This document shows, piece by piece, positions 17,202 through 25,057 of a stretch of DNA of 36,283 bases. How positions within the stretch are numbered: position 1 is the first letter of the stretch; every line of letters starts with the position of its first letter. Location of the stretch: NCBI GenBank assembly GCA_004551865.1, contig SFPR01000027.1:1-36283 (forward strand), written 5' to 3'. Source of the stretch: Bacteroidales bacterium. GTDB taxonomy: Bacteria; Bacteroidota; Bacteroidia; Bacteroidales; P3. The notes below the pieces were generated by a model. That model did not search any database and was not told where the DNA came from. It saw only the letters and a list, made by a program, of their open reading frames with translations. The position numbers and the translations under genes are program-made.

Positions 17202-17275
17202 GGTCTCTTGGCCGAGAGGTTAGGCACCGGTCTGCAAAACCGTTTACTCCAGTTCGAATCTGGAAGAGACCTCCA
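17202..17275 (+). tRNA. tRNA-Cys (anticodon GCA)
   Basis: The acceptor arm GGTCTCT (17202-17208) pairs with AGAGACC (17265-17271). The anticodon stem-loop CGGT-CTGCAAA-ACCG gives anticodon GCA. The T arm CCAGTTCGAATCTGG is standard. The discriminator base is T (17272), as expected for tRNA-Cys, and CCA is encoded at 17273-17275. A terminator follows 15 bp later. Confidence 0.95.
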
Positions 17276-17289
17276 AAAATTCTCATTAG

Positions 17290-17319
17290 AGCCGCTTCAA
17301 ACGAAGACGGCTTTTTTTG
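17290..17319 (+). terminator. Terminator after tRNA-Cys
   Basis: AGCCG...CGGCT stem with CTTC/GAAG extension around an AAAC loop, followed by seven Ts. It lies 15 bp after the tRNA. Confidence 0.8.
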
Positions 17320-17372
17320 TTGCTTGAAAAACAAGGCAATAATGTGTCGCTTTCGGACGTTATTGCCAAAGT

Positions 17373-17810
17373 ATGAGAGATATGACACGAACAAAGAATA
17401 CCATTAGAGCCTCGGTGGCGATTATGTTTTGTGCTTCTGCATTGGCAACTGCTTGTTCTTCTTCGGACGCAGAGCCTATTGTTTGCAATCTTTCCCATAT
17501 CAGCGATTGCGTTGCACCTTGCGACAAAGCGGAAGAACAGAAAGATTCGTCGGCTGCAAGTTACCATTGGATAAGCAGCGGAAAAATGGAGGTAACAATG
17601 ACAAATGTTGCACTGCCCTGCCAAAGCGGTGTGTTTGAAAGCGAGGCAAAAATCGACAACTCCCGAATAGAGATAACCACAAAGCCCGAGGGTGGAAACA
17701 GCTCTTGCAAATGTTACAAAAATTACAGAATTGAAGTCGGCGGAATACCGCAAGGCGACTATATGGTGGTGATTGACGGCAGGGAATTGGGAATGGTGAG
17801 AATTTATTAA
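17373..17810 (+). CDS. Small cysteine-containing predicted lipoprotein
   Basis: The 145-residue protein has a lipoprotein signal ending ASALATAC (C28), then a segment with cysteines (VCNLSHISDCVAPCDK) and a beta-rich domain with more cysteines (ALPCQSG, SSCKCYKNY). The C-terminal strands IEVGGIPQGDYMVVIDGREL resemble a short immunoglobulin-like or fibronectin-like sandwich. I do not recognise a family. It ends 13 bp before the exported thioredoxin gene; the several cysteines fit a partnership with that protein, but this is inference. An internal start three codons later is possible. Confidence 0.7.
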   Translation: MRDMTRTKNTIRASVAIMFCASALATACSSSDAEPIVCNLSHISDCVAPCDKAEEQKDSSAASYHWISSGKMEVTMTNVALPCQSGVFESEAKIDNSRIEITTKPEGGNSSCKCYKNYRIEVGGIPQGDYMVVIDGRELGMVRIY

Positions 17811-17823
17811 ACGAAAACAAATC

Positions 17824-18270
17824 ATGGATATGAGAAAAACATTATTTTTAACTGCGTTTCTGATGATTTTCGGCTTGTCAGAAGCGATTTATGCACAGAA
17901 AAAACCCATTGAAATAAACAAGCAGGATTTTATAAGCAAGGTTATCAACTACGAAGAGGTAAGCGGTTCTTGGCAATACCTTGGAGACAAGCCTGCAATA
18001 GTCGAATTTTATGCCGATTGGTGTCCTCCGTGCAAGGTGATGGCATCTGTGTTGAAGGATATAGCCAAAGAGTATGCAGGGAAGATGTATGTTTATAAGA
18101 TTAACGTCGATAAGCAGAAGGAACTCTCAAAAGAGATTGGCATTGCGAGCATTCCGACAATCTTTATCTGCCCTATGGGAAAGCAACCCCTTGTTGTGAG
18201 CGGTGCAGTGTCCAAAGAAACTTTGCAAATGTACATTGAGGAAGAACTCTTCGGCAATATTTCCGAATAA
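17824..18270 (+). CDS. Exported thioredoxin-family protein
   Basis: 148 residues: a signal peptide (MRKTLFLTAFLMIFGLSEAIYAQ) then a thioredoxin fold with the active site WCPPCK (C67, C70) and the cis-proline loop IASIPTIFI. CPPC is less typical than CGPC and is seen in periplasmic thioredoxin-like oxidoreductases of Bacteroidetes. It probably reduces or isomerises disulfides in the periplasm. Likely co-transcribed with the cysteine-rich lipoprotein upstream. Confidence 0.88.
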   Translation: MDMRKTLFLTAFLMIFGLSEAIYAQKKPIEINKQDFISKVINYEEVSGSWQYLGDKPAIVEFYADWCPPCKVMASVLKDIAKEYAGKMYVYKINVDKQKELSKEIGIASIPTIFICPMGKQPLVVSGAVSKETLQMYIEEELFGNISE

Positions 18271-18333
18271 GACCTGAGTTTTCGACCACAGGAAAGCGAT
18301 TTGGTAAATCGTTGTGGCACAATAGATTAAAAA

Positions 18334-18430
18334 TATCGGCGATAAAGCTGAAAAATGTCGCCGACTTTTCAAAAAATATCGGCGTTATTTTTGAAAAAAA
18401 CGCCGATATTTTTTGAAAGAACGCCGTTTT
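18334..18430. repeat. 21-bp-periodic palindrome array C (variant arms, thioredoxin/histidine-kinase convergent gap)
   Basis: Five units are centred at 18339 (TATCGGCGATA), 18361 (GTCGCCGAC), 18382 (ATCGGCGTT), 18403 (CGCCGATA context) and 18424 (ACGCCGTTT): spacings 22, 21, 21, 21. The invariant centre is CGSCG, while the outer bases differ from the other arrays, and units 1 and 2 changed both arms symmetrically. It fills most of the 167-bp gap between two convergent genes. Confidence 0.8.
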
Positions 18431-18437
18431 ATTTTGC

Positions 18438-19472
18438 TTAGTTGGCAACTCTCTTCAAGGTAAAGCCGAAAGTCGTTCCTTCGCCGAGCCTGCTGCGAAC
18501 GTTAAGAGTCTGTCGGTGAGCTTCGATGATGTGTTTTACTATTGCAAGACCAAGTCCCGTTCCTCCGTTTTCTTTTGAGCGTGCCTTGTCGGTGCGATAA
18601 AATCTCTCAAACAAGCGGTTCAAATCTTTTTCTGCCACGCCTATTCCCTCGTCTGCCACTTCTATGAGAGCTTGGTCGCCCATGTCGAAAAATTTTACTT
18701 TGATTGTGCCGCCTTCCTGCTTGGAATATTTGATTGCATTGTCCAAAAGATTGGTCAAAACCTGACGAATGCGATTTTTGTCGGCTTCCACATAGAGCGG
18801 TTCGGTGTATTGGATTTTGATTTCGAGATTTCGTTCCTGTGCCTTGGCTTCGAGTGCTTCTGCGGTCTCTTCGGTTAGTTTCAACATATCGAAACGACTG
18901 ATGTCCAACTTGATGTCACCGCTTTCCAACTGCGATATGGTATCCAAATCGTTCACAATGGCAATCATTCTTTCAATTCCTGCTTCGGTACGTTGAAGAT
19001 ATTTCTTTGTGAGTTCCTTTTCTTCCATAGCCCCGTCCAAGAGTGTGGAAATATATCCCTGAATGGTGAAAATGGGAGTTTTTAATTCGTGAGCCACATC
19101 GCCAATGTATTCTTTTCTATACTTCTCCATTTCGACCATTTGGTCAATTTTGCCCGTTTGTTCGTAAATCCACTTATCTACTTCTTCGCCCACGTCGGAC
19201 AAATTGATTTTTCCCGATGCTACTTTCTTCTTTACGTCTTTTTTATTGATTTTGAAATTGTATATGTTCTTGTATATGGTGTTTACCTTGTCATATACTT
19301 CTTTCTGAATCCAATATCGCGTTATGAAAAAGACGACTGCAAATTCAATAACGCAGACAAGTAACAACGTTATGAGATTGAACGTTTTGAAATAGAGCAA
19401 TAACGACAATAGAGCGAACAATGCAACTATGCTCCAAAAGGCTGTGAACAGCGAAATAAACCTTGTCTTCAT
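18438..19472 (-). CDS. Two-component sensor histidine kinase (PhoR-like)
   Basis: 344 residues: two adjacent membrane helices (about 10-27 and 33-52), almost no periplasmic loop, a short cytosolic linker, the dimerisation/phosphoacceptor box GDVAHELKTPIF with H128, and a complete ATPase domain (N box NLLDNAIKYS 241-250, G1 DEGIGV 274-279, F box RLFERFYR, G2 GGTGLGL 303-309). With so short an external part the signal is probably sensed in or at the membrane. It begins 1 bp after the response regulator's stop codon, so the two are a cognate pair; PhoR-PhoB is the nearest familiar arrangement but the signal is unknown. Confidence 0.92.
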   Translation of the reverse strand: MKTRFISLFTAFWSIVALFALLSLLLYFKTFNLITLLLVCVIEFAVVFFITRYWIQKEVYDKVNTIYKNIYNFKINKKDVKKKVASGKINLSDVGEEVDKWIYEQTGKIDQMVEMEKYRKEYIGDVAHELKTPIFTIQGYISTLLDGAMEEKELTKKYLQRTEAGIERMIAIVNDLDTISQLESGDIKLDISRFDMLKLTEETAEALEAKAQERNLEIKIQYTEPLYVEADKNRIRQVLTNLLDNAIKYSKQEGGTIKVKFFDMGDQALIEVADEGIGVAEKDLNRLFERFYRTDKARSKENGGTGLGLAIVKHIIEAHRQTLNVRSRLGEGTTFGFTLKRVAN

Positions 19473-19473
19473 A

Positions 19474-20154
19474 TCATTCTTCGTATTTGTATCCTATTCC
19501 TTTGTATGTCTTTATCTTGTCGGTTTGAAGTTTGTCGCGGAGCTTCTTTATGTGAACGTCAATCGTCCTTTCGCCCACCACAACTTCGTCTCCCCAAACC
19601 GCAGAGTAGATTTCGTCTCTCGAATGTATCTTTTCGGTGTGAGTTGTAAGGTAAAGCAGCAGTTCAAACTCCTTTTTTGAAAGAGCCACCTTTCCCTTTG
19701 GTGTTGTAACTGTGTAGTTGTCTTTGTCTATTGTGAGGTTTTCCAATTCTATTTTGTGATTGTCGGTTTGCGGATTGTCTGTTTTTCTTCTCAACACGGC
19801 TCTTATGCGACTGATAAGCACCTTTGGCTTTACAGGTTTGGGTACATAGTCGTCTGCACCGCTCTCAAAGCCTTCTATCTGCATATAATCTTCGTTTCGG
19901 GCGGTGAGAAAAATTATCATTGTGTCCTTCAAACTCTCTTCTTTTCGGATATGTCTGCACGTTTCCAAGCCGTCCCAGCCCGGCATCATCATATCGAGAA
20001 CAATAATATCGGGAATTATTTCCTTCGCCGTGGCAAAGGCAGCCTCGCCATTGGTTGCCGTGTGAACAACAAAGCCGTCCTTTTCCATGACGTATGAAAG
20101 AAATTCCAATATGTCGGTGTCGTCGTCCACCAACAATACGCTTGGTTTATCCAT
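19474..20154 (-). CDS. OmpR/PhoB-family response regulator
   Basis: 226 residues: receiver domain with acidic pocket DDD (10-12), phosphoacceptor D54 (IIVLDMMMPGWDG) and K106 (SGADDYVPKPVKP). A C-terminal winged-helix DNA-binding domain follows (LSKKEFELLLYLTTH, then DVHIKKLRDKL and YKGIGYKYE). Partner of the histidine kinase immediately downstream. It follows maf by 7 bp. Confidence 0.94.
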   Translation of the reverse strand: MDKPSVLLVDDDTDILEFLSYVMEKDGFVVHTATNGEAAFATAKEIIPDIIVLDMMMPGWDGLETCRHIRKEESLKDTMIIFLTARNEDYMQIEGFESGADDYVPKPVKPKVLISRIRAVLRRKTDNPQTDNHKIELENLTIDKDNYTVTTPKGKVALSKKEFELLLYLTTHTEKIHSRDEIYSAVWGDEVVVGERTIDVHIKKLRDKLQTDKIKTYKGIGYKYEE

Positions 20155-20161
20155 ATCGATA

Positions 20162-20749
20162 TTATATTTTCATTTGTCCGAGAGTTGAGAACAATTTATT
20201 GCAAGGCAGCCCCATTATTGTGTAGTAATCTCCGTCTATCTTCTCAATCCCCGTCAGCCCGATCCACTCTTGAATGCCGTAACTGCCCGCTTTGTCAAAA
20301 GGTTGAAAGCAATCGATGTAGTAATTCATCTCTTCGCTGCTCAAAGTACGGAAATAAACCTTTGCAACAGAGTGGAATGTTGTTTCTTGGTGGCGGCTTC
20401 TGAGTGTGCAAGCCGTGATTACTCGGTGTTCTCTGCCGCTCAGTATTTTGAGGTAGTGCATTGCCTGCTGTTTGTCGCAGGGTTTTCCGAGCGGTTGCCC
20501 GTTTACGAACACCAAAGTGTCTGCTGTTACCAACACACTGCCACTTTCTATCGGCAAAGTGTAAGCATGGTTTTTCGTTTTGGCAAGATGCTCTGCCAAT
20601 TCAAAGTCCTGCAATCCCTCTTCGGCTTTTTCCTCTACTTCAATCTTGGTGGTAACAACCTCAAAGCCCATTTGCTTTAAGAGTTGCAAGCGTCTGGGCG
20701 ATTGGGACGCCAATATGATTTTTACACTCAGTAAATCAGATAAGTGCAT
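20162..20749 (-). CDS. maf: Maf-family nucleoside triphosphate pyrophosphatase
   Basis: The 195-residue protein hydrolyses non-canonical or excess pyrimidine nucleoside triphosphates (dTTP/UTP in well-studied relatives). The phosphate loop ASQSPRR is at 14-20, with the conserved VLVTADTLVFVNG and GLTGIEKIDGDYYTIMGLP segments. The start overlaps the upstream UbiA-like gene by 14 bp, indicating coupled translation. The UbiA-maf neighbour pair is common in Bacteroidetes. Confidence 0.92.
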   Translation of the reverse strand: MHLSDLLSVKIILASQSPRRLQLLKQMGFEVVTTKIEVEEKAEEGLQDFELAEHLAKTKNHAYTLPIESGSVLVTADTLVFVNGQPLGKPCDKQQAMHYLKILSGREHRVITACTLRSRHQETTFHSVAKVYFRTLSSEEMNYYIDCFQPFDKAGSYGIQEWIGLTGIEKIDGDYYTIMGLPCNKLFSTLGQMKI

Positions 20750-21698
20750 AGGGAATAACGTATTTTAAGCTCGTCATTGCGAATAACAAAGAGATGAAAA
20801 CCATGTTCAAAAGTTTGACAAGGAAATCATAATCCTGCACTGACTTGGCAGAACGCATCTCTTTGATAAAATACAGTAAAGGAAGGTAAATCAAAATCGA
20901 AATTCCGCCCAATACAATCATCTTGTCGGCTTGATAGTATCGGAATTGGAAAAAAGCAGTTGCCGCAATGAGCAGCACAACAAGAAAATATGTCGTTTTC
21001 TTTGTTGCATCTTCTCCGAAATAAAGGGCAAAGCTCCTGCTGTTTATCAGTTTGGAATCGTCAATATCTCTCAAATCGGCTGTTATTTCGGTCAAAAGAC
21101 TGAGCATGAAGGCAAATCCGCCAAAGCAAAGGCTCATCACCATCATTATCATGACATTTTGCTGTCCTATTGCCTCAAAAAGTTTGGGTTCGTTGGCAAG
21201 ACAAGCTGTCTCAAACATCGTCGGCAGCAAAAAAAGCAAAGCCTGACACAACGCTCTCAGCAATTTGCCTGCCACAGGTTGAAAAGAATATCTTTTGGAA
21301 CAAAAGTACATCATGCCGAAAAGAACAATGAGTATCGTGCCGAGGTGAACAAATCCGTTCAAAGCTCCGATTGTGTAAGCAGTTGCAAGAGAAAGCACAA
21401 GCAAAACGATGCAAAGCACCTTTGCTGTCTGCTCTTGAAGAAGTGTTCCGATGAAAGATTTGCCGTCTCTTATGCTTTTGTATTTGTCTTTGTTGATTAT
21501 TTCGTCGGCAATGCTGCAAGATGCAACCAACAAAACGACCGACAAAACAAACAAAGCATAGAAAGGAATGCTCAAAGCGGGGCTTAGTTCAAATACTTCG
21601 TAAAAACAATCGTGAATAAACACCCTTACAATAATAAGGGTTATCGCAACAAGGAGAATACTTTTCCAACGTATCAGTTCAAAAAAGTCTTTTATCAT
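20736..21698 (-). CDS. UbiA-like prenyltransferase family membrane protein
   Basis: 320 residues with about eight to nine hydrophobic helices. Aspartate-rich motifs sit where the UbiA family has them: ADEIINKDKYKSIRD at 64-78 and TADLRDIDDSK at 206-216. The second is a good match to the family's DxxxD site; the first is unusual because the usual N of NDxxDxxxD appears as A64. The genomic position beside maf agrees with genes annotated in Bacteroidetes as geranylgeranylglycerol-phosphate geranylgeranyltransferase, whose real substrate is uncertain. Confidence in the family is moderate and in the reaction low. Confidence 0.68.
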   Translation of the reverse strand: MIKDFFELIRWKSILLVAITLIIVRVFIHDCFYEVFELSPALSIPFYALFVLSVVLLVASCSIADEIINKDKYKSIRDGKSFIGTLLQEQTAKVLCIVLLVLSLATAYTIGALNGFVHLGTILIVLFGMMYFCSKRYSFQPVAGKLLRALCQALLFLLPTMFETACLANEPKLFEAIGQQNVMIMMVMSLCFGGFAFMLSLLTEITADLRDIDDSKLINSRSFALYFGEDATKKTTYFLVVLLIAATAFFQFRYYQADKMIVLGGISILIYLPLLYFIKEMRSAKSVQDYDFLVKLLNMVFISLLFAMTSLKYVIPYALI

Positions 21699-21700
21699 CT

Positions 21701-22942
21701 CTATTTGGTTTTATCGGATATTGTTTCCTTGATTTTTTGTCCTTCGGAGAAGATTGTGGTTGAAAGAACCTTGCCATTGCGGTCGTAGTTCTTCCAAGTG
21801 CCGTGTTTCAATCCCTCTTTGTATTCACCCTCTGAGGCTTTCTTGTCGGCAGAATAGTATTCTGTCCATTTGCCATGAGGACGTCCGTTTTTGAAACCTT
21901 GTTGTCTTTGCTTGGCTCCGCTTGCCGAATAGAAAATCCACTCTCCCTCTTTCTTGCCTTGGGAATATGCTCCCTTTTCTACCAATACTCCTCCGATGTA
22001 TTTCTCCCATCTGCCGTTCATTATGCCGTTTGTGTAGTCGCACTTTTGAGAAAGATTGCCGCTTTCGTCATACAAAATTTCGCAACCATGCTTTAAGCCG
22101 TCCTTGTAGGCGGTTTGGGTCTTTCGTGTGCCGTCGGGATAAAATACTTCCCACGTTCCGCTCATCAATCCTGCCGAAAAACTTCCGCGTTCCATCGTTT
22201 TGCCGTCCTCAAACCAGCTTTGCCAAACGCCTTCTTCCTTTCCTGCAACATAGCTTCCTTTGTGATGAATTTTTCCGTTCTCGTAATAGGTTGTCCAAAG
22301 CCCTATTCGATTTCCGTTGTCGTACTCTCCCTCTCTCCATTTCTCACCTGTCTCGTAGAAATAGACCCAATGTCCGGTTTCTTTGTCGTTTTTGTAGTTT
22401 CCTCGGCTGCCTTGCTTTCCGTTGCTCTTGTAGTAGTATGTCCAAAGTCCGTCTCTCTTGCCTGCCTTCAACTCTCCCTCCATGTCTTTGAGACCATTTT
22501 CATACCACCAGAAGGCTTGTCCGTCCAATTCGTCGTCTTTGTAGAAAGCTTCGGTCTTTTTTTGTCCGTTTGCATAGTATTCTTCAAACTTTCCTTGTCT
22601 TTTACCGTCTGTAATGGTATAAGAGTATTGCAGTTTGCCGTTTGGGAAGAATGCCTTTGCTTCTCCGCTTCCCGAAAAGACCTCTGTCTTCTGCACCTTG
22701 CCGTCGGGATAGTAGGAAGTCCATATTCCGATTTTGTTTCCTTTGTCATCGTAACTTCCTTCGGTCTGTTTGTTGCCGTTTTCGTGAAACCAAGTCCACT
22801 CTCCGGTGCGTATGTTGTCTTGATTGAGCGTTCCTTCGGTTGCTTTGGTGCCGTTGCTCCAATATTCTGTGAAAACTTTTGTCTGTGCCTGCATAGCAGT
22901 GAAACACAACAGCAATGTTGTAAATAAAACAGGGCTTTTCAT
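21701..22942 (-). CDS. Exported MORN-like repeat protein
   Basis: 413 residues: a signal peptide (MKSPVLFTTLLLCFTAMQAQ) followed by about sixteen tandem repeats of 22-24 residues with the pattern GxWxxYYxNGKxxxxGxYxxGKxxG, as in the YwqK/MORN-variant family. These form beta-hairpin arrays outside the cytosol; their role in Bacteroidetes is not known. Starts 38 bp after the DUF4270 frame ends and ends 2 bp before the UbiA-like gene, so it is part of the long minus-strand run. Confidence 0.85.
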   Translation of the reverse strand: MKSPVLFTTLLLCFTAMQAQTKVFTEYWSNGTKATEGTLNQDNIRTGEWTWFHENGNKQTEGSYDDKGNKIGIWTSYYPDGKVQKTEVFSGSGEAKAFFPNGKLQYSYTITDGKRQGKFEEYYANGQKKTEAFYKDDELDGQAFWWYENGLKDMEGELKAGKRDGLWTYYYKSNGKQGSRGNYKNDKETGHWVYFYETGEKWREGEYDNGNRIGLWTTYYENGKIHHKGSYVAGKEEGVWQSWFEDGKTMERGSFSAGLMSGTWEVFYPDGTRKTQTAYKDGLKHGCEILYDESGNLSQKCDYTNGIMNGRWEKYIGGVLVEKGAYSQGKKEGEWIFYSASGAKQRQQGFKNGRPHGKWTEYYSADKKASEGEYKEGLKHGTWKNYDRNGKVLSTTIFSEGQKIKETISDKTK

Positions 22943-22980
22943 CGTACCAAACTTATATTTTCTTCTTTGAATAGGTTACT

Positions 22981-24153
22981 TTAATTCGTGCAGGCTTGAT
23001 TGTGTTGTTCGGTCCGTTGAGAATAACTCTCGAAGCCGAAGAACGCCTTGCGTCGCGAGGCTGTTTGTGCATCATGGATTAACACAAGGGCGGTGTCTTG
23101 GTTTACAACTGCCTTGCGGTAACATAAAATGCGTGAGGTGAAGCTCGGATTGTTGATTTGGCTCAAATCAGAAACCGGAAATTCCAAAATAGCAGAGTTG
23201 ATTGACACATCGTTTTCTTCATTTCCTTGATTAACAGTGGAAAGCCAGTCTTCCTTAAAGTCATTTATGTTGATTTTTGCCAAAGATATTCCCATGTTTC
23301 CGAGATATATGAGGTCGTTTCCGTCAATGGTGTCATTGTTTGACAAAGAGGAAATGTCAGAAGAGGTAAAATCATAATCGTAGTGCATAAACCGATTGCC
23401 CGAAGTCGGAATTTTTATGAGGTATTTTTGGTGAGTGCCGCCCTGAGTGTAATATACAGTGATACAAGAGGCTGTCGCCTCCATGTCAATGTAAGCCATA
23501 AGTCCGCGAGAGTCGAGTTTTGTAAGCTCAAACTTCAATCCCTTGAACTGACTTACAAAGTCGTCGTTGCTGCCTCCGAAGTTTTTTATCTTCTCAAAGA
23601 ACTCTCCTTCGATTTTTACTCTCAGGTGAGGGTCCAAAGTGTCGCTTTCGATTATTACATCGGAGTTATAATCTATCTGAATGTTGTTTGAGTATATTGG
23701 CAGGGAAGAACAAGCAACATTGTCGAAGCTGTATTTTTTTGTGCTGTCGATTTCTTCGCTCAATTCGTAAATATTCAGTCTCATCTGCTTGCCGCTCAAC
23801 ATTGTGTCTTCCGAAAAGCCTCCTGCATACGCCAAGGTGAGTATCACAGAGTCGATATTGTCGTAGGTATTGAAGGCTGCCGAGGGCGTAGAAAGGGTGA
23901 TTTGTGTGAATAATGACGACTTTACCGCTCCAAATTTGCTGTCGCTGTATTCTCCCAAGGTATTGTAACGATAGTTGAGCGTAACAAGAGAGTCCTCTTT
24001 GAAAAAGATGGCATTCATACTTATCCTGTCATAAATACCAACCTCAAATTTGTCGTTCTCATCAACCAAATCCATACCGAGAGTCTCGTCCTCATCTACA
24101 CAAGAGGCGAACACAAACGGCAGAAACATCAATATGCACAAAATTCTTTTCAT
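22981..24153 (-). CDS. DUF4270 lipoprotein, C-terminus damaged by deletion and frame change
   Basis: 390 residues: lipoprotein signal MKRILCILMFLPFVFASC (C18), then a DUF4270-type beta-rich domain (YNTLGEYSDSKFGAVKSSLFTQI, LTLAYAGG). DUF4270 proteins usually sit after a short glycogen-synthase-like gene, exactly as here. The last 19 residues (from FGFESYSQ) are out of family. In another frame the same DNA reads ASRVILNGPNNTIKPARIKV followed by TYSKKKI, stopping at 22953, which is the expected family C-terminus. The usual segment between 'RRKAFFG' and 'ASRVILNG' (about 40-60 residues) is absent, so I infer an internal deletion that also changed frame. It may be a pseudogene or a truncated but stable protein. 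Confidence 0.75.
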   Translation of the reverse strand: MKRILCILMFLPFVFASCVDEDETLGMDLVDENDKFEVGIYDRISMNAIFFKEDSLVTLNYRYNTLGEYSDSKFGAVKSSLFTQITLSTPSAAFNTYDNIDSVILTLAYAGGFSEDTMLSGKQMRLNIYELSEEIDSTKKYSFDNVACSSLPIYSNNIQIDYNSDVIIESDTLDPHLRVKIEGEFFEKIKNFGGSNDDFVSQFKGLKFELTKLDSRGLMAYIDMEATASCITVYYTQGGTHQKYLIKIPTSGNRFMHYDYDFTSSDISSLSNNDTIDGNDLIYLGNMGISLAKININDFKEDWLSTVNQGNEENDVSINSAILEFPVSDLSQINNPSFTSRILCYRKAVVNQDTALVLIHDAQTASRRKAFFGFESYSQRTEQHNQACTN

Positions 24154-24168
24154 TGTATTTGTTGTTTA

Positions 24169-24990
24169 TCAGTCTTCGTCAATCACGGCAATCTTGTCGT
24201 ACAATTCGCTCAAACTGTCAGCCATTTCGGGCAGTGGAGCATAATCAATAATCGTCTTTTTGTTTGACTTGGCAAAGTCGATTAGTTCCTGATTTACTCC
24301 CTCTTCGGCAATGACAACAGCGTCCGAGTATGATATTGCAGCCTTCATAAGGTTCAAATAGGTCGGTTCTTTGTACATCTTCCAGTCTTTGAGCGTTCCG
24401 CCGTCGGCTTTCATCTTTTTGGAAAGGTTTTCGCACAAACTTCCCTCAAAGTCTTCGTTGAACAAAGAGAGAACTACCTTGCTGTTTGAGAAGAAAGGAT
24501 TGTTTTTGTATTCGGTTCGCTTCACATAGAAGGGCAGAAGGGCGGCAAACCAGCCCGAACAATGAATGATATTGGGTTTCCAGCTTAGTTTCTTGATGGT
24601 TTCCAACACACCTCTGATGAAAAATATCGCCCTTTCGTCGTTGTCTGCAAACAAAGTACCATCTTTGTCTGACACATTGGCTTTTCGCTGAAAGAAATCA
24701 TCGTTGTCTATGAAGTATATCTGCATTCTTGCAGCCTGAATGCTCGCTACTTTGATTATTAGTTGGTGGTCTGTGTCGTCAATTATGAGGTTCATGCCCG
24801 ACAATCTGATAACTTCGTGAAGTTGGTTCTTCCTTTCGTTGATGTCTCCGAACTTTGGCATGAAATTTCTGACCTCTTTGCCTCTTTCTTGTATGTGTTG
24901 AGGCAGAAATCTGCCTATCTCGGCTCTTGCACCTTCTCCCAAATAGGGAGTGATTTCTTGATTGACGAACAAAACTTTTGCTTTTGTCAT
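24169..24990 (-). CDS. Short glycogen/starch synthase-like (GT5 N-terminal domain) protein
   Basis: The 273-residue protein starts with KAKVLFVNQEITPYLGEGARAEIGRFLPQHI and contains PNIIHCSGWFAALLPFYVK, matching the N-terminal Rossmann half of GT5 glycogen synthases. The C-terminal half that binds ADP-glucose is absent, which is normal for this Bacteroidetes subfamily. Activity is therefore uncertain. It leads the DUF4270/MORN/UbiA/maf/two-component run with gaps of 2-38 bp or small overlaps, which suggests one long transcript. Confidence 0.82.
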   Translation of the reverse strand: MTKAKVLFVNQEITPYLGEGARAEIGRFLPQHIQERGKEVRNFMPKFGDINERKNQLHEVIRLSGMNLIIDDTDHQLIIKVASIQAARMQIYFIDNDDFFQRKANVSDKDGTLFADNDERAIFFIRGVLETIKKLSWKPNIIHCSGWFAALLPFYVKRTEYKNNPFFSNSKVVLSLFNEDFEGSLCENLSKKMKADGGTLKDWKMYKEPTYLNLMKAAISYSDAVVIAEEGVNQELIDFAKSNKKTIIDYAPLPEMADSLSELYDKIAVIDED

Positions 24991-25013
24991 ACTAAAAACG
25001 TGTTATAAGACTG

Positions 25014-25021
25014 CAAAGGTA
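25014..25021 (-). promoter_or_regulatory. -7 box upstream of the GT5-led operon
   Basis: On the minus strand TACCTTTG, a full match to TAnnTTTG, 23 bp before the start of the GT5 gene. I could not identify a -33 TTTG at normal spacing; the palindrome array D begins 37 bp upstream of this box. Confidence 0.6.
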
Positions 25022-25057
25022 CGAAAAAAATGACAAACTGCCTTTTTTCTCACAAAC

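Noticed and set aside
18173..18448. Minus-strand 91-codon frame with KTAFFQK-type heptads
   Set aside because: Array C read through on the reverse strand, overlapping the thioredoxin gene antisense.
22115..22927. 270-codon plus-strand frame antisense to the MORN-repeat gene
   Set aside because: The codon bias of the repeat gene keeps the opposite strand open; the translated sequence shows no domain and is cysteine/phenylalanine-rich in a way typical of antisense shadows.
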